From positions 1 to 64,000 of the forward strand of contig JAECRO010000009.1 in assembly GCA_016000195.1 (NCBI GenBank): a stretch of 64,000 nt of DNA. Direction: 5' to 3'. This DNA is from Burkholderiales bacterium. Its GTDB lineage: Bacteria > Pseudomonadota > Gammaproteobacteria > Burkholderiales > Burkholderiaceae_C. The position numbers and the translations under genes were made by a program. The first letter of the stretch is position 1; the number at the start of each line of letters is the position of its first letter. Below, piece after piece: positions 16,174 to 26,192 of the stretch. Under the pieces are notes generated by a model. The model saw only the letters and a list, made by a program, of their open reading frames with translations, was not told the DNA's origin and searched no databases.

Positions 16174-19100
16174 TCAGTCCACCAGACGCACCTGGCCCGC
16201 GATGTCCACGACCAGTTCCGAGGCAATCAGCCGGTTCATGGCCTCGTTGGCCCGCGCTTCGGCCTCTTCGGGGATGCGGCTCATGCCCAGCAGCCGGCAG
16301 ACCGAGCGCGCGCTGTCCTGCCGCGACGAAGCGCCGGCCTGCTGCAGCACATGGTGGGCCAGCGCGGCCAGCTCCTCAAGGCAGACCTCGTCCACATGGC
16401 GGCGCGACGGCTCGCTGGCGTCGGCGATGCGGAACTGCTCCCATGCGGCGGTGTCGGATTGCGCCGGCCAGTAAAAGATCGCCTCTTCCTCGATGGTGCG
16501 AACGAAGCGCTCGGGCGTCAGCGTTCGGAGCCGCTCGGAAACCTTGGCGCCAATGCGCTCAATGCCCCAGGCGTGGGCAACCTTTCGGAACAAGGCCGTT
16601 TCGGTCAGCGGGCCTTCGGCTTCAATGACGTGGGCAAGATGCCCGATCAGCGCCTGCGCAGCGCTTGCGCCATGAAACAGCAGCGGGTCGCCTGCCGGCA
16701 GCGTTGCCGGGCGGTAGATGGCCAGGGCCGCTTGTTCGCTGACGGCGGCCTCTGGTTCGGGCGCGGCCTCAAGCGGGCCTGATTCGGGTGAACCGGGCCA
16801 GTCTGGCGCCTGCGCGGCGTCGCTTTCAGGCGCCGGATCAGGCCCGGCCTGAAGCGCCACGGGCGCCGGCAGCGCGCTGTCTGCCGGCGCTGCATCCGGT
16901 GTTTCGACCATGGCCTTCAGGCGCTGGCTGATCTTCTCGATCTCGCCTTCGGGGTTGAGCCACCAGTCGGTGGACCAGATGCGCAGAATGTTCCAGCCCA
17001 GGCCTTCAAGCACATGCTGGCGCAGCCGGTCGCGGTCGCGCGCGGTGGCGGCTGAATGGTAGGTCGCGCCGTCGCATTCGATGCCGGCCAGGTAGCGGCC
17101 CGGCGCGCGCGGATCGACCACGCCGATGTCTAGCCGGTAGCCCGAGCAGCCGACCTGCGGATGCACCTCCCAGCCCTGGCTGCGCAGCAGGCGAATCACC
17201 GCCACCTCGAACGGGCTGTCGGGCTCGCGGCCGGTCGGCAGGCTTTGCGCCACCAGCGCGCGGTAGCCCTTGATGGCGAACTCCAGGTAATGCTTGAGGT
17301 CGCGCACGCCGGCGGCGCGCACCCGGGCCAGGTCGATCTGCCCGGGCAGCAGGGTGCTGTAGATGACCACGGCTTCGCGCGCCCGCGAGATGGCGACATT
17401 GAGCCGGCGCTGGCCGCCCTCGCCGTTCAGCGGCCCGAAGTTCATGGTCGTCTTGCCGGCGGCGTCAGGCCCGTAGGTAATCGAGAAAAAGATCACGTCG
17501 CGCTCGTCGCCCTGCACGTTTTCCAGGTTCTTGATGAACAGCGGCTCGCTGGCGCGCGCCGCAATGGCGCGGTCGAGTTCCGGGCTGGCGCGGCGCCTAG
17601 CATCGACCAGCGTTTCAATCAGCAGTTGCTGGGTCTGGTTGAAGGTGACGACGCCCAGCGTCAGGCGCTTCTTGCCGGGCGACAGGTAATGCTCGGCGAT
17701 GCCCTCGACAATCGCGTCGGCCTCGGCACGGTTGGTGCGGCTGCCGCCCCGGTCGTACACGCCCGCCACGTGCTCGAAGCGCACGGCGCTGTCACGGGTG
17801 ACGGGCGAGGGAAAGGTGACGAGGCTGGAGTCGTAGTAGTTGACGTTGCTGAAGGTGATCAGGCTTTCGTGGCGGCTGCGGTAATGCCACTGCAGGCTCA
17901 GCCGGTTCATGCCGGCGCCCAGGCATTCGTCCAGGATGCTTTCCAGGTCTTCGACCGGCTCCTCGCCCACGCCAGGAGTCGCGCCTTCCGGGTCGCCGGA
18001 CTTGCTGAAAAAGCTGGTCGGCGGCAGCTGCCTCGGGTCGCCCACCACCACCAGCTGCCGGCCACGGGCAATCGCACCGACGGCATCCCAGACCGGAATC
18101 TGCGAGGCTTCGTCAAACACCACCAGGTCAAACGGCGCATAGCCGGCGTCCAGGTACTGCGCCACCGACAGCGGCGACATCAGCAAGCAGGGCTTGAGCT
18201 TGGGCAGCAGCGTCGGCAGGCCGTGGACCAGCTGGCGCACCGGCATCTGCCGGCGCTGCTTTTGCAGCTCGCGCCGCAGGCGGCCCAGTTCACTGTCGGG
18301 GCCGACCGCATCGCCGGAAATCGAAGGAATGCGCCCGGACAGGGTGGCGACGATGTAATGCCCGGTCAGCGTCTGAAAGCGCGCGTCGGCATCACGGAAC
18401 TCGCGAATCTTGCGCCCATGGTCGGCGCTGGAAAAGCCGCGCAGCACCGGGTCGTTGTCGATGGTTTTCTTCAGCCACCAGTGGCCGTAGCTGAACCTGA
18501 AATGCGACTCCACCTCGCCCAGCGGCACCGCTCCGGTTTCAAGGCGGGCGACCAGCGCCTGCAGGCCCTGGTCGATGGCCTGCTCGCGCACCTGGCGCCA
18601 CAGGCACCAGGGCTGGATCAGCCGCCGGTTGATGTGCCAGGCGCTCAGCACGCCCTGGATGCGTTCGAGTGCGCCACCGGCATCGGCAGGGCCTTGCAGC
18701 GGCCGGGCCGGCCGGGCCAACGCGGCCAGGGCATCGAGTTTCTGGCTGAATTCCCGCCAGGCGTCGCGGTAGGCCAGCAGCGCGCGGCCTGCTGCTCCCC
18801 CGGCGGCCAGGGCGGCCCGGCTGCTGGACACCAGCGGCGCCAGCGCCTGATGCAGCGGCTTGGCCTGCCCCAGGTCAGCCCCGGCGACCCGCGTCACCGC
18901 ATCGGCGAACTGCTTCGCCCACAGCTCATGAGCAGCCAGGCGGGCCCAGTCGGTCTTGAGGCCGGCGTAGGACTCCTGCAGCAGCGCCTCGGCGTCCGGC
19001 TGCAGGCTGCGCAGCACCCGGTCTTCCTCGTTCAGCGCCGCCAGCGGCGCCAGCAGGGCCTGCACGGCGGCCTCGGCCGGGCGCTGGCTGTCGGTGCGAA

Positions 19101-22100
19101 AGCCGCTCAGGCGGCCAATGAGGGCGCGCTGGGCCAGCATGGACTTGGGCCACCAGTCGGAGCGGGCCTGCGCCCATTGCCCCTGCAGCTCCGCCGCGTT
19201 GAGCGTGGCCACCTGTTCGGTCCAGCCGGGACCAATTTGCTGCCAGTGCTGGTTGCGCGCCAGGCCGTGCTGCGCCAGCGCATGCACCCGCGCCCGCGCG
19301 CCCGGATCATGCGCCTGCCCGGCCAGGCCTGCGGGCACGCCGGGCGCCAGCAGCAGCAGCACGTCGGCCAGCTGGTCGAGCGCTGCATAAGCGTCCAGGC
19401 TCAGGCCGGTGCTGGACTGGCCGGTCAGATTCCCCATGGCCGGTGATTTTTCCTGCAAGGATTGGATGGCGGCTTCCAGCGCCCTGGCGGCGCCCAGCAA
19501 CTCGTCCTGCCACGAGGGCGACCAGTCGGTCTGGCCGATAAGCGACAGCGGATGATTCTCAAGCGTCTGCAGCGCGCCGGCCAGCGAGGCCATGCGCCGG
19601 ACGGTTTCCTCCAGCCGGTCCAGGTCGGCCCGGTCGTGCGTCAAGGGGTCTGACCACGGCATGGCCGAAGCCTCCTGGCCGCTGTGGGCAATGCAGGTTC
19701 CTGTCGCCTCAAAGACAGTGAAGCCGTTGGGATGCTCGTGGTGCAGCGAATCGACCAGCCCGTTGAGCGACTGGCGCAACTGCCCCAGCCGCCCGGCTTC
19801 GCGCGCCCAGTCGTCGGCCGTGCGCTGGGCGCTGATGGCCAGCGACTTGCCGAGCTGCTGCAGCACGTCGGTCTTCTTGGCCTTGGACGAATGCAGCTCC
19901 AGGCAAAACGGCCCCAGCCCGATGCTGGAGAGGCGCCGGTGCACCACTTCGAGCGCGGCCATCTTTTCAGACACGAACAGCACGGTCTTGCCCTTGGCCA
20001 GGCTGTGCGCGATCAGGTTGGTGATGGTCTGGCTCTTGCCGGTGCCGGGCGGGCCTTCGAGCACCAGGTCGCGCCCGGCATCGACGGCGCAAATCGCCTT
20101 GAGCTGCGACGAGTCGGACAGCAGCGGCGCCAGGATGTCCTGCGGGCGGTGGGTGACATCGAGCCGGTCGAATTCGCCGTCCGTGCCTTCGCGCGCAAAC
20201 GCCTCGCCCGGGTTGTCGATCAGGTGCCTGACGACGCGGCTTTGCCTGAGCTGTTCGGTGCGGTCCTGCAAATCCTTCCACATCAAATACTTGGTGAAGG
20301 AAAAAATGCCCAGGTGCGCCTGCTCCAGCACTTCCCACTGGGCAATCTCGCGCACCGCCAGCCGGAAGGACTGCAGCACCTGGGCCACGTCAACGCCCTT
20401 GTCGCCGGTCAGCAGCACGTCCAGGCCGGCCACCTTCAGCTCGAAACTGGTTTTCAGCAGGTGCAGCAGCGTCGGGTTGACGATGGCCTCGTCGTCGTGC
20501 CGCGTCAGGCGAAAGCCGCTGCGCACCGACTGGCGCTGCAGCGTGACCGGAATCAGGAGCAGCGGCGCCAGATGCACGGCCTCGGCCTTGTCGGCTTCGG
20601 TCCAGCGCAGCAGGCCCAGCGCCAGGTAGAGCGTGTTGGCGCCGCCCTCTTCCAGCCCGGTGCGGGCGGCGCTGTAGATGGCCAGCAGGTTGCCCTCCAG
20701 CGCTTCCTTGGAAGCCCGGGCCAGCAATTCCTTGTTGCCCAGCGCTTCGAGCGCCATGTCGTCCAGCGGCGTGCTGCCGGCGCGCTGGGTATGCACCTCG
20801 GCCATGCGCGGGTCGGCGCCCTCCATGAGTTCGGGCAGCGGCCTGATCCTGAACTCGGCGCCCTCGGCCAGCGCGTCTTCGAGCCGGGCCAGCTCGGGCG
20901 CGACAAACTGCAGCGTCGCCTTGGCCGGCTTGAAGTTGAGCAGCCGGTTGCGCAGCGTCAGGTCGAGCAGCCGGGATTTCCAGGTGGACAGCCGGCCTTC
21001 AGGCGTGTCGTCTGCGCGCGCATCCAGCGGCGCCAGCGAATCGGCGTCCAGCGGCGGCAGCAGCGGCATCGACTCAATGGCCGCAGGCGCATCCTCGGGC
21101 GCCAGCTCGCCCGGCGCCAGGGGAAGCGCGCGCGACGGCAGCGGCTTGATCTGCACTTCCCGGGCGCGGTGGATGTCAATCGCGTAGCGAAAGCTGGCGT
21201 CTTCGAGCAAATGGGCATGGCCCTGCTCCATCGCCACCCGCAGCGAAGGCCGGGAGCTGGCGTGCCGGGCCGCACCGGTGGTTTCAAACACCAGCAGCTC
21301 GCCGCTGTCCACCCGCTTGCGGATGGCCTGCACGTCATCGACCAGCACATCGGAAAAAGACGCCAGGTGCAGCCAGACGCCGACCCAGGCATGGCCTTCC
21401 TTGAGCAGGATGACCGGGCGCAGGCCGGCCTGCTCCAGGCACGAGGCGAACAGCATCGCCAGGTCCAGGCAGGTGGCGACGCACGCATCGAGAATGCGGT
21501 CGGGCGTGCGGATTTTCTGGCCGTCGGAGCCGAACGAGGCGGGTGGCTCCACATATTGCAGGTTCCCGGCCGCAATCGTGCTGTAGATGCTGGAGACCTG
21601 ATTCCAGACGACATCGCGGCTTTTCGACTGGTAGCCGTTCATCGACAGTTCGGGATGGGTGGCGCGCAGCAGCCTGGAGGCCTTGCCGATCAGCAGATCG
21701 ACGGCCGGGTTGTTGGGCATGCAAAACGCCGCCAGCAGCTCGGGCAATGCGCGCGTTCCGGCCCACTGGTCATAGGCCAGCACCTGGACCGGCTGGGAGG
21801 CAGCGGCCAGCTCCTGGCCGCCGGCTTCGGCCACGACCCGGATGGAGGCGTTGACCGACTCCTTCAGGTCGGCCAGGAAGGCATGGTCGGGCGGCAGGTC
21901 GAGCGGCGAGATGCGGCGCGTTTCACCAGCGGCCAGCTTGTCAAAGCGCAGCCTGAGGCCCCGGGCAAACGCCGGGCTGCAGGAAACCACGACCTCCAGG
22001 CTGTCTATGGCCTCTGGCAGCAGGCTGGTCAGCCGAAGCGCGCGCACGACCGGCACGGCGTTTTGTATGGCGGCATAGCCCATCGTGGCATCGGCCTCGA

Positions 22101-22203
22101 TGTCGATCCGTATTTTGGGCTCAGGGGCGGCAGCGGGCGCGGCTGCCATCGCGGCGTCCATGGCCAGAGGTTCGGCCAGTGGTTCGTTCTGCAAATAGCT
22201 CAT
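16174..22203 (-). CDS. giant transglutaminase-like/DUF4011/SF1 helicase/DUF559-type nuclease/DUF3320 protein
   Basis: 2009 residues from the ATG at 22203. Domain order: an Ig- or arrestin-like N-terminal domain (about 30-150); a transglutaminase-like fold with Cys near 247 (CVATCLDLAMLFASC), His near 271 (EGHAWVGVWL) and Asp near 290; DUF4011 (STWKSRLLDLTLRNRLLNF, about 410); a superfamily 1 helicase with Walker A EGPPGTGKSQTITNL near 720, DEAS box LVVFDEASQIPVWDA near 1360, GDPRQLPPTSFF, QWHYRSRHESL, and motifs VQGDERDVIFFS and LNVAISRAREAVV; a Vsr/DUF559-like nuclease near 1710 (GIECDGATYHSAATARDRDR, then ILRIWSTDWW); and C-terminal DUF3320. Related COG1112 helicase-nucleases occur in bacterial defence loci; antiviral function here is an inference. 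It stands alone, next to a MITE-like element and a repeat. Confidence 0.82.
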   Translation of the reverse strand: MSYLQNEPLAEPLAMDAAMAAAPAAAPEPKIRIDIEADATMGYAAIQNAVPVVRALRLTSLLPEAIDSLEVVVSCSPAFARGLRLRFDKLAAGETRRISPLDLPPDHAFLADLKESVNASIRVVAEAGGQELAAASQPVQVLAYDQWAGTRALPELLAAFCMPNNPAVDLLIGKASRLLRATHPELSMNGYQSKSRDVVWNQVSSIYSTIAAGNLQYVEPPASFGSDGQKIRTPDRILDACVATCLDLAMLFASCLEQAGLRPVILLKEGHAWVGVWLHLASFSDVLVDDVQAIRKRVDSGELLVFETTGAARHASSRPSLRVAMEQGHAHLLEDASFRYAIDIHRAREVQIKPLPSRALPLAPGELAPEDAPAAIESMPLLPPLDADSLAPLDARADDTPEGRLSTWKSRLLDLTLRNRLLNFKPAKATLQFVAPELARLEDALAEGAEFRIRPLPELMEGADPRMAEVHTQRAGSTPLDDMALEALGNKELLARASKEALEGNLLAIYSAARTGLEEGGANTLYLALGLLRWTEADKAEAVHLAPLLLIPVTLQRQSVRSGFRLTRHDDEAIVNPTLLHLLKTSFELKVAGLDVLLTGDKGVDVAQVLQSFRLAVREIAQWEVLEQAHLGIFSFTKYLMWKDLQDRTEQLRQSRVVRHLIDNPGEAFAREGTDGEFDRLDVTHRPQDILAPLLSDSSQLKAICAVDAGRDLVLEGPPGTGKSQTITNLIAHSLAKGKTVLFVSEKMAALEVVHRRLSSIGLGPFCLELHSSKAKKTDVLQQLGKSLAISAQRTADDWAREAGRLGQLRQSLNGLVDSLHHEHPNGFTVFEATGTCIAHSGQEASAMPWSDPLTHDRADLDRLEETVRRMASLAGALQTLENHPLSLIGQTDWSPSWQDELLGAARALEAAIQSLQEKSPAMGNLTGQSSTGLSLDAYAALDQLADVLLLLAPGVPAGLAGQAHDPGARARVHALAQHGLARNQHWQQIGPGWTEQVATLNAAELQGQWAQARSDWWPKSMLAQRALIGRLSGFRTDSQRPAEAAVQALLAPLAALNEEDRVLRSLQPDAEALLQESYAGLKTDWARLAAHELWAKQFADAVTRVAGADLGQAKPLHQALAPLVSSSRAALAAGGAAGRALLAYRDAWREFSQKLDALAALARPARPLQGPADAGGALERIQGVLSAWHINRRLIQPWCLWRQVREQAIDQGLQALVARLETGAVPLGEVESHFRFSYGHWWLKKTIDNDPVLRGFSSADHGRKIREFRDADARFQTLTGHYIVATLSGRIPSISGDAVGPDSELGRLRRELQKQRRQMPVRQLVHGLPTLLPKLKPCLLMSPLSVAQYLDAGYAPFDLVVFDEASQIPVWDAVGAIARGRQLVVVGDPRQLPPTSFFSKSGDPEGATPGVGEEPVEDLESILDECLGAGMNRLSLQWHYRSRHESLITFSNVNYYDSSLVTFPSPVTRDSAVRFEHVAGVYDRGGSRTNRAEADAIVEGIAEHYLSPGKKRLTLGVVTFNQTQQLLIETLVDARRRASPELDRAIAARASEPLFIKNLENVQGDERDVIFFSITYGPDAAGKTTMNFGPLNGEGGQRRLNVAISRAREAVVIYSTLLPGQIDLARVRAAGVRDLKHYLEFAIKGYRALVAQSLPTGREPDSPFEVAVIRLLRSQGWEVHPQVGCSGYRLDIGVVDPRAPGRYLAGIECDGATYHSAATARDRDRLRQHVLEGLGWNILRIWSTDWWLNPEGEIEKISQRLKAMVETPDAAPADSALPAPVALQAGPDPAPESDAAQAPDWPGSPESGPLEAAPEPEAAVSEQAALAIYRPATLPAGDPLLFHGASAAQALIGHLAHVIEAEGPLTETALFRKVAHAWGIERIGAKVSERLRTLTPERFVRTIEEEAIFYWPAQSDTAAWEQFRIADASEPSRRHVDEVCLEELAALAHHVLQQAGASSRQDSARSVCRLLGMSRIPEEAEARANEAMNRLIASELVVDIAGQVRLVD

Positions 22204-22494
22204 CAAGACTCAACTTTTCGGGGAATTTCTGACGGGACGAATGTCCCGGTTTCAGGGGCAGCCCACGTGCGCGGGTACGGTGGAATTATGCGGCGAGTTG
22301 CCGCGTGAAATCCGGCCGCCAACGACAAGGATGCGCTGGCCAGCGCACACCGCCACACGCTGGCAAATGCCTGCGCAGGCCGCAAGCAGGACGGCACCGC
22401 CGCAGCCTGCAGCCTGGCGCCATTTTTTCATGCTGCAGACACAAAACTCCTCTGTAATCGCTTTTCTTACAGGGAATTACCAGGAGTTTCAAAC

Positions 22495-24306
22495 ATGTCA
22501 GAAGTTACCAGCCGTCGTGAGTTTTTGCTGAAAGCGGCCGCTGCCATTGCTGCCGGCAGCTCGGTCGTGGCCTGCGGCGGCAGCGACGACGACGACAGCA
22601 CGCCTGTCATACCCGCAGTCCCGGCGCAGTTCACCTACGGCGTGGCCAGCGGCGACCCGCTGTCTGACCGCGTGATGCTGTGGACTTACGCCAAAGTCGC
22701 GGACAGCACTGCCGCCGTGCCCCTCACCTGGCAGGTTGCCACTGACAGCAGCTTCACCACCGTCGTCAACTCCGGTGCGGTCGATGCGCTCCCGGCCAAC
22801 GGTTTCACCGCCAAGGTCGATGCCACCGGCCTGACGCCGGGCGCAACCTACTTCTACCGCTTTCGCGACGCGGCCGGAACCACTTCCACGGTGGGCACCA
22901 CGCGCACCCTGCCTGCCGCCGCCGTGGCCAGCGTCAAGTTCGCGGTGTTTTCCTGCTCGCTGTACTCGGAAGGCTATTTCAACGCCTATGCCGACGCCGC
23001 CAAATCGGATGCGCTGTATGCGCTGCACCTCGGCGACTACATCTACGAGTACGGCTCGGACGCCACCAAATACGGCAACAAGGATGCCGTGGCGCTGGGC
23101 CGCGTGGCCTCCCCGGCGAACGACATCGTCAGCCTGGCCGACTACCGCCAGCGCTATGCGCAGTACAAGGCGGATGCCGACCTGCAGGCCCTGCACGCCA
23201 AAATGCCGTGGATCACGATCTGGGACGACCACGAATTCGCCAACAACGCCTACGTCGGCGGCGCGGAAAACCACAACCCGGCCACCCAGGGCGACTGGGC
23301 CACGCGCAAGGCCATGGCGGCCAAGGCCTACCACGAGTGGTTGCCGATTCGCTCGCCCGATCCGGTGAATCTGCTGAAGATTTATCGCCACTTTGACTTC
23401 GGCAAGCTGCTGTCGCTGCACATGCTGGACACCCGCATCGAAGGCCGCGACCGCCAGTACGACAACTTCGGCGATGCCGATGGCGGCATCGGGCGCTACA
23501 TCACGGGCCTGACCCCGGTGGGCGGCGTCATGCCGGACGCCTCGCGCCACATGATGAGCACCGAGCAGCAGTCCTGGCTGACCACGGGCTTGACCACCTC
23601 CAGCGCCACCTGGCAGTTCCTGGGCAACCAGGACATCATGGCGCGCATGTGGTTTCCGGCGTCGGTGCTGCAGGTGCAGGCCAAGGCCGCCGCCACGCCG
23701 CCCACGGCCACCCTGGCCGATGTGAGTGCCGCCATCACGGACTACCTGACCGCCAAGGCCACGCGCGCTGCCGCCGGCACAGGCGCGCTGACGCCAGCGC
23801 AGGCCGCCCTGCTCAACCCGGCGCTCAACCCGACGCTGCCCTACAACCTGGACGCCTGGGACGGCTACCCGGCCCAGCGCGATGCGATTCTGAGCACGGT
23901 AAAAAGCCTGAACAAAAACCTGGTGGTGCTGTCGGGCGACTCGCACAACGGCTGGTTCACCCAGCTCACCACGCTGGCCGGCGTCAAGGTGGGCGTCGAG
24001 TTTGCCGGCAGTTCGGTGACTTCCACCGGATTCGAGGCGGTCGGCCTGGGCGAGCTGGCTTCGTCGCTGGACGGCAGCGCGCTGGTGCCGCAACTCGGCG
24101 CAGCGGCCATCGGCGCCGGCCTGGGCCTGGTGGACGACCTCGGCTATGCCGACACAAAGCGCCGGGGCTATCTGCGCATGACGGTGACGGCCGCCAGCGT
24201 CAAGGGCGAGTATGTGTTTGTCGATACGGTCAAGTCAAAAACCTACACGGCCAGCGTTGGCAAAACCATCACGGTGGCCAGCTCGGGGGCCGTGACCTAC
24301 GCCTGA
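22495..24306 (+). CDS. phoD: PhoD-family alkaline phosphatase (Tat-exported)
   Basis: Secreted metal-dependent phosphodiesterase/phosphomonoesterase that frees phosphate from organic esters. The N-terminus has a twin-arginine motif (SRREFLLK) and ends in VVACGG, so it may be a Tat-exported lipoprotein. The PhoD N-terminal domain (YGVASGDPLSDRVMLWTYAK) precedes the catalytic domain: FSCSLYSEGYFNAY, HLGDYIYEYGSD, WDDHEFANNAY, LGNQDIM and LSGDSHNGWF hold the metal-binding Asp, Asn and His residues. 603 residues. AGGAG lies 10 nt before the ATG. An inverted repeat CTGTAA-N9-TTACAG at 22452-22472 lies in the 5' region, but I do not see a canonical Pho box. Confidence 0.9.
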   Translation: MSEVTSRREFLLKAAAAIAAGSSVVACGGSDDDDSTPVIPAVPAQFTYGVASGDPLSDRVMLWTYAKVADSTAAVPLTWQVATDSSFTTVVNSGAVDALPANGFTAKVDATGLTPGATYFYRFRDAAGTTSTVGTTRTLPAAAVASVKFAVFSCSLYSEGYFNAYADAAKSDALYALHLGDYIYEYGSDATKYGNKDAVALGRVASPANDIVSLADYRQRYAQYKADADLQALHAKMPWITIWDDHEFANNAYVGGAENHNPATQGDWATRKAMAAKAYHEWLPIRSPDPVNLLKIYRHFDFGKLLSLHMLDTRIEGRDRQYDNFGDADGGIGRYITGLTPVGGVMPDASRHMMSTEQQSWLTTGLTTSSATWQFLGNQDIMARMWFPASVLQVQAKAAATPPTATLADVSAAITDYLTAKATRAAAGTGALTPAQAALLNPALNPTLPYNLDAWDGYPAQRDAILSTVKSLNKNLVVLSGDSHNGWFTQLTTLAGVKVGVEFAGSSVTSTGFEAVGLGELASSLDGSALVPQLGAAAIGAGLGLVDDLGYADTKRRGYLRMTVTAASVKGEYVFVDTVKSKTYTASVGKTITVASSGAVTYA

Positions 24307-24368
24307 GCGCCCGGGCGCGGCGCCGGGTTGCCAGCAAACACAAGCCGGGCCGGTCATGGCCGGCATGC

Positions 24369-25190
24369 TCAGGCTGGCTCAATGGTGATGGTGACGGTCA
24401 TCGACTCCTCGCCGCCGCCGTGCCGCACGCCCTTGATGGGCGGGCAGGCGTTGTAGTCGGTGCCCATTGCCAGGCGCACATGGCGCTCGTCGATCAGGCA
24501 GCGGTGCGTCACGTCAATGCTGACCCAGCGCTGCCCGGCCATGTCCAGGCACACATCGGCCCAGGCGTGGCTGGCCAGGTCGGGCTCGTTGGCGGCGTAA
24601 AAATAGCCGCTGACGTAGCGCGCCGGAATGCCCAGGCTGCGGCAGACCGCGACCATCACATGCGCCTGGTCCTGGCACACGCCGGCGCCTGCCTCAAACG
24701 CCTGCAACGCGGTGGTGGTGACGTTGGTACTATGCTTTTGATAGCTGACAGCGCCCGCCACGCCTGCGCTCAAGGCTAAAAGCTCTTGTAAATCAGCCTT
24801 TCCGTCGCCCGCTTGCGCGGTGACGAAGCGGCGGCCAAAGTCAGCCAGGTGCGGATGCGGCTGGGCCAGCGATGAGGCGCGCAGGTAAAGCTGCGCCAGC
24901 GGCATGCCCGGCGCATCGGTAAATTCCGCGACACCCAGGGTTTGCACCTGGCCAGCCGCATTGACCAGGCTCCAGCGCACGTTGTCGGCCAGCTCGCCGA
25001 CAAAGGTATAGGAGTGGATGCTGTTGCCAAAGGCATCCACCTGGGCAAACAGCTTTTCAGGCGCGCCGAGGCTCCAGAAATCCACGGTTTGCGCCGGCCC
25101 GGTCAGCGGCGTGAGCCAGAGCGTCTGCAGCGCATAGCGCAAGGGCTCGGTGTAGCGGTAATCGGTGGTGTGCTTGACGTGCAGCTTCAT
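24369..25190 (-). CDS. transglutaminase-like cysteine peptidase family protein
   Basis: 273 residues, starting MKLHVKHTTDYRYTEPLRYA, the standard opening of the bacterial transglutaminase N-terminal domain. The catalytic triad is visible: Cys in GAGVCQDQAHVMVAVCRSLG, His in ASHAWADVCLD and Asp in VSIDVTHRC. It ends in RLAMGTDYNACPPIKGVRHG, typical of the family. It is the third gene of a conserved minus-strand operon (circularly permuted ATP-grasp, alpha-E, transglutaminase) widespread in bacteria, possibly linked to peptide synthesis and processing; the biochemical role is not established. A copy of the dispersed repeat (24731-24785) is embedded before the Cys motif without apparent change of protein length. 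Confidence 0.9.
   Translation of the reverse strand: MKLHVKHTTDYRYTEPLRYALQTLWLTPLTGPAQTVDFWSLGAPEKLFAQVDAFGNSIHSYTFVGELADNVRWSLVNAAGQVQTLGVAEFTDAPGMPLAQLYLRASSLAQPHPHLADFGRRFVTAQAGDGKADLQELLALSAGVAGAVSYQKHSTNVTTTALQAFEAGAGVCQDQAHVMVAVCRSLGIPARYVSGYFYAANEPDLASHAWADVCLDMAGQRWVSIDVTHRCLIDERHVRLAMGTDYNACPPIKGVRHGGGEESMTVTITIEPA
24731..24785 (+). repeat. dispersed GCTAT/ATAGC repeat, copy inside transglutaminase gene
   Basis: CTATGCTTTTGATAGCTGAC followed by a CTGCGCTCAAGGCTAAAAGC block, antisense to the gene. The frame remains open. Confidence 0.5.
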
Positions 25191-25227
25191 CGCAAGGCCT
25201 TTACAGGTGTGCCGGCCACTACCGCCT

Positions 25228-26190
25228 TCAACGCGTGACCGGAACCAGGAACTCCCGGCTGATGTGCGCGCCCAGCTCGTTGACCCGATCCAGGAACTGC
25301 ATCAGGAAGGCATGCAGGCCGGCTGACAATATTTCGTCAATCCGGGCGTATTGCAGATCGGCCCGCAATTTTCCGGCGCGGCGCTGGGTTTCGCTGAGCG
25401 GGTCGCTGGTGACCATGGACAGGTTCATGATGACCTCGTTGAGGCAGCCCAGCAGCGAGCGCGGCATGTCGGGACGCAAGATCAGCAGTTCGGCCACCCG
25501 CTCGGGCTTGATGACATCGCGGTACACCTTGCGGTACACCTCGAAGGCCGAGACGCTGCGCAGGATGGCGCTCCAGTGGTAGAAATCGTGCTCCTGCTCT
25601 TCCTCGCCGGCAACGCTCGGAAAGTCGCTCTGGATGGCATGGAACTTCACATCGACCAGCCGGGCGGTGTTGTCGGCCCGCTCCAGGAAGGTGCCCAGCC
25701 GCAGGAAGTGAAAGGCCTCGTCCTGCAGCATGGTGCCGGCCGTGACGCCGCGCGACAGGTGCGAGCGGAACTTGACCCATTCAAAGAACTTGCCCGGATC
25801 GCGCTCGAAGTCGCCGTGGCGCAGCATGCGGACGACTTCAAGGTAAGTCTGGTTCTGGGTTTCCCAGACCTCGGTGGTCAGCGTGCCGCGCACGGCGCGG
25901 GCGTTTTCACGCGCGTTGCGCAGGCAGGAAACGATGCTGGACGGGTTTTTTTCATCCCGCACCATGAAGTCCATGACATCTTGCGCGGTGATGTTCTCGC
26001 CGTACTTGGCGGCATAGGCGGGTTTGAGTTCGCTGATGCTGAGCAGGCCGCGCCAGCCCGTTTGCACGTCGGCCGTGGATTGCGGCAGCAGCGAGGTCTG
26101 GTAGTTCACATCGAGCAGGCGGGCGGTGTTTTCGGCGCGCTCGGTGTAGCGGGACATCCAGAACAGGTGATCGGCAGTGCGTGACAACAT
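25228..26190 (-). CDS. alpha-E domain-containing protein
   Basis: 320 residues from MLSRTADHLFWMSRYTERAE, the hallmark opening of the alpha-E family, an all-helical domain of unknown function. Other recognisable blocks are VDVKFHAIQSDF, LRSVSAFEVYRKVYRD and FLILRP-like LLILRPDMPRSLLGCLNEV. The longer open frame upstream is a shadow of the ATP-grasp gene. Only 2 bp separate the stop of the ATP-grasp gene from this start, so translation is coupled. Family members are regularly encoded with a circularly permuted ATP-grasp and a transglutaminase, as here. Confidence 0.93.
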   Translation of the reverse strand: MLSRTADHLFWMSRYTERAENTARLLDVNYQTSLLPQSTADVQTGWRGLLSISELKPAYAAKYGENITAQDVMDFMVRDEKNPSSIVSCLRNARENARAVRGTLTTEVWETQNQTYLEVVRMLRHGDFERDPGKFFEWVKFRSHLSRGVTAGTMLQDEAFHFLRLGTFLERADNTARLVDVKFHAIQSDFPSVAGEEEQEHDFYHWSAILRSVSAFEVYRKVYRDVIKPERVAELLILRPDMPRSLLGCLNEVIMNLSMVTSDPLSETQRRAGKLRADLQYARIDEILSAGLHAFLMQFLDRVNELGAHISREFLVPVTR

Positions 26191-26192
26191 GT

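Noticed and set aside
17161-22308. Long plus-strand open frames (761 and 874 codons) antisense to the giant helicase gene
   Set aside because: They are mirror frames of a high-GC gene. Their translations are His/Gln/Arg/Gly-rich without domains, whereas the minus strand has a full set of motifs.
22452-22472. Pho box before the PhoD gene (CTGTAA-N9-TTACAG)
   Set aside because: The Pho box is a direct repeat of CTGTCAT-type units; this is an inverted repeat with a different core. It may be an operator, but PhoB cannot be claimed.
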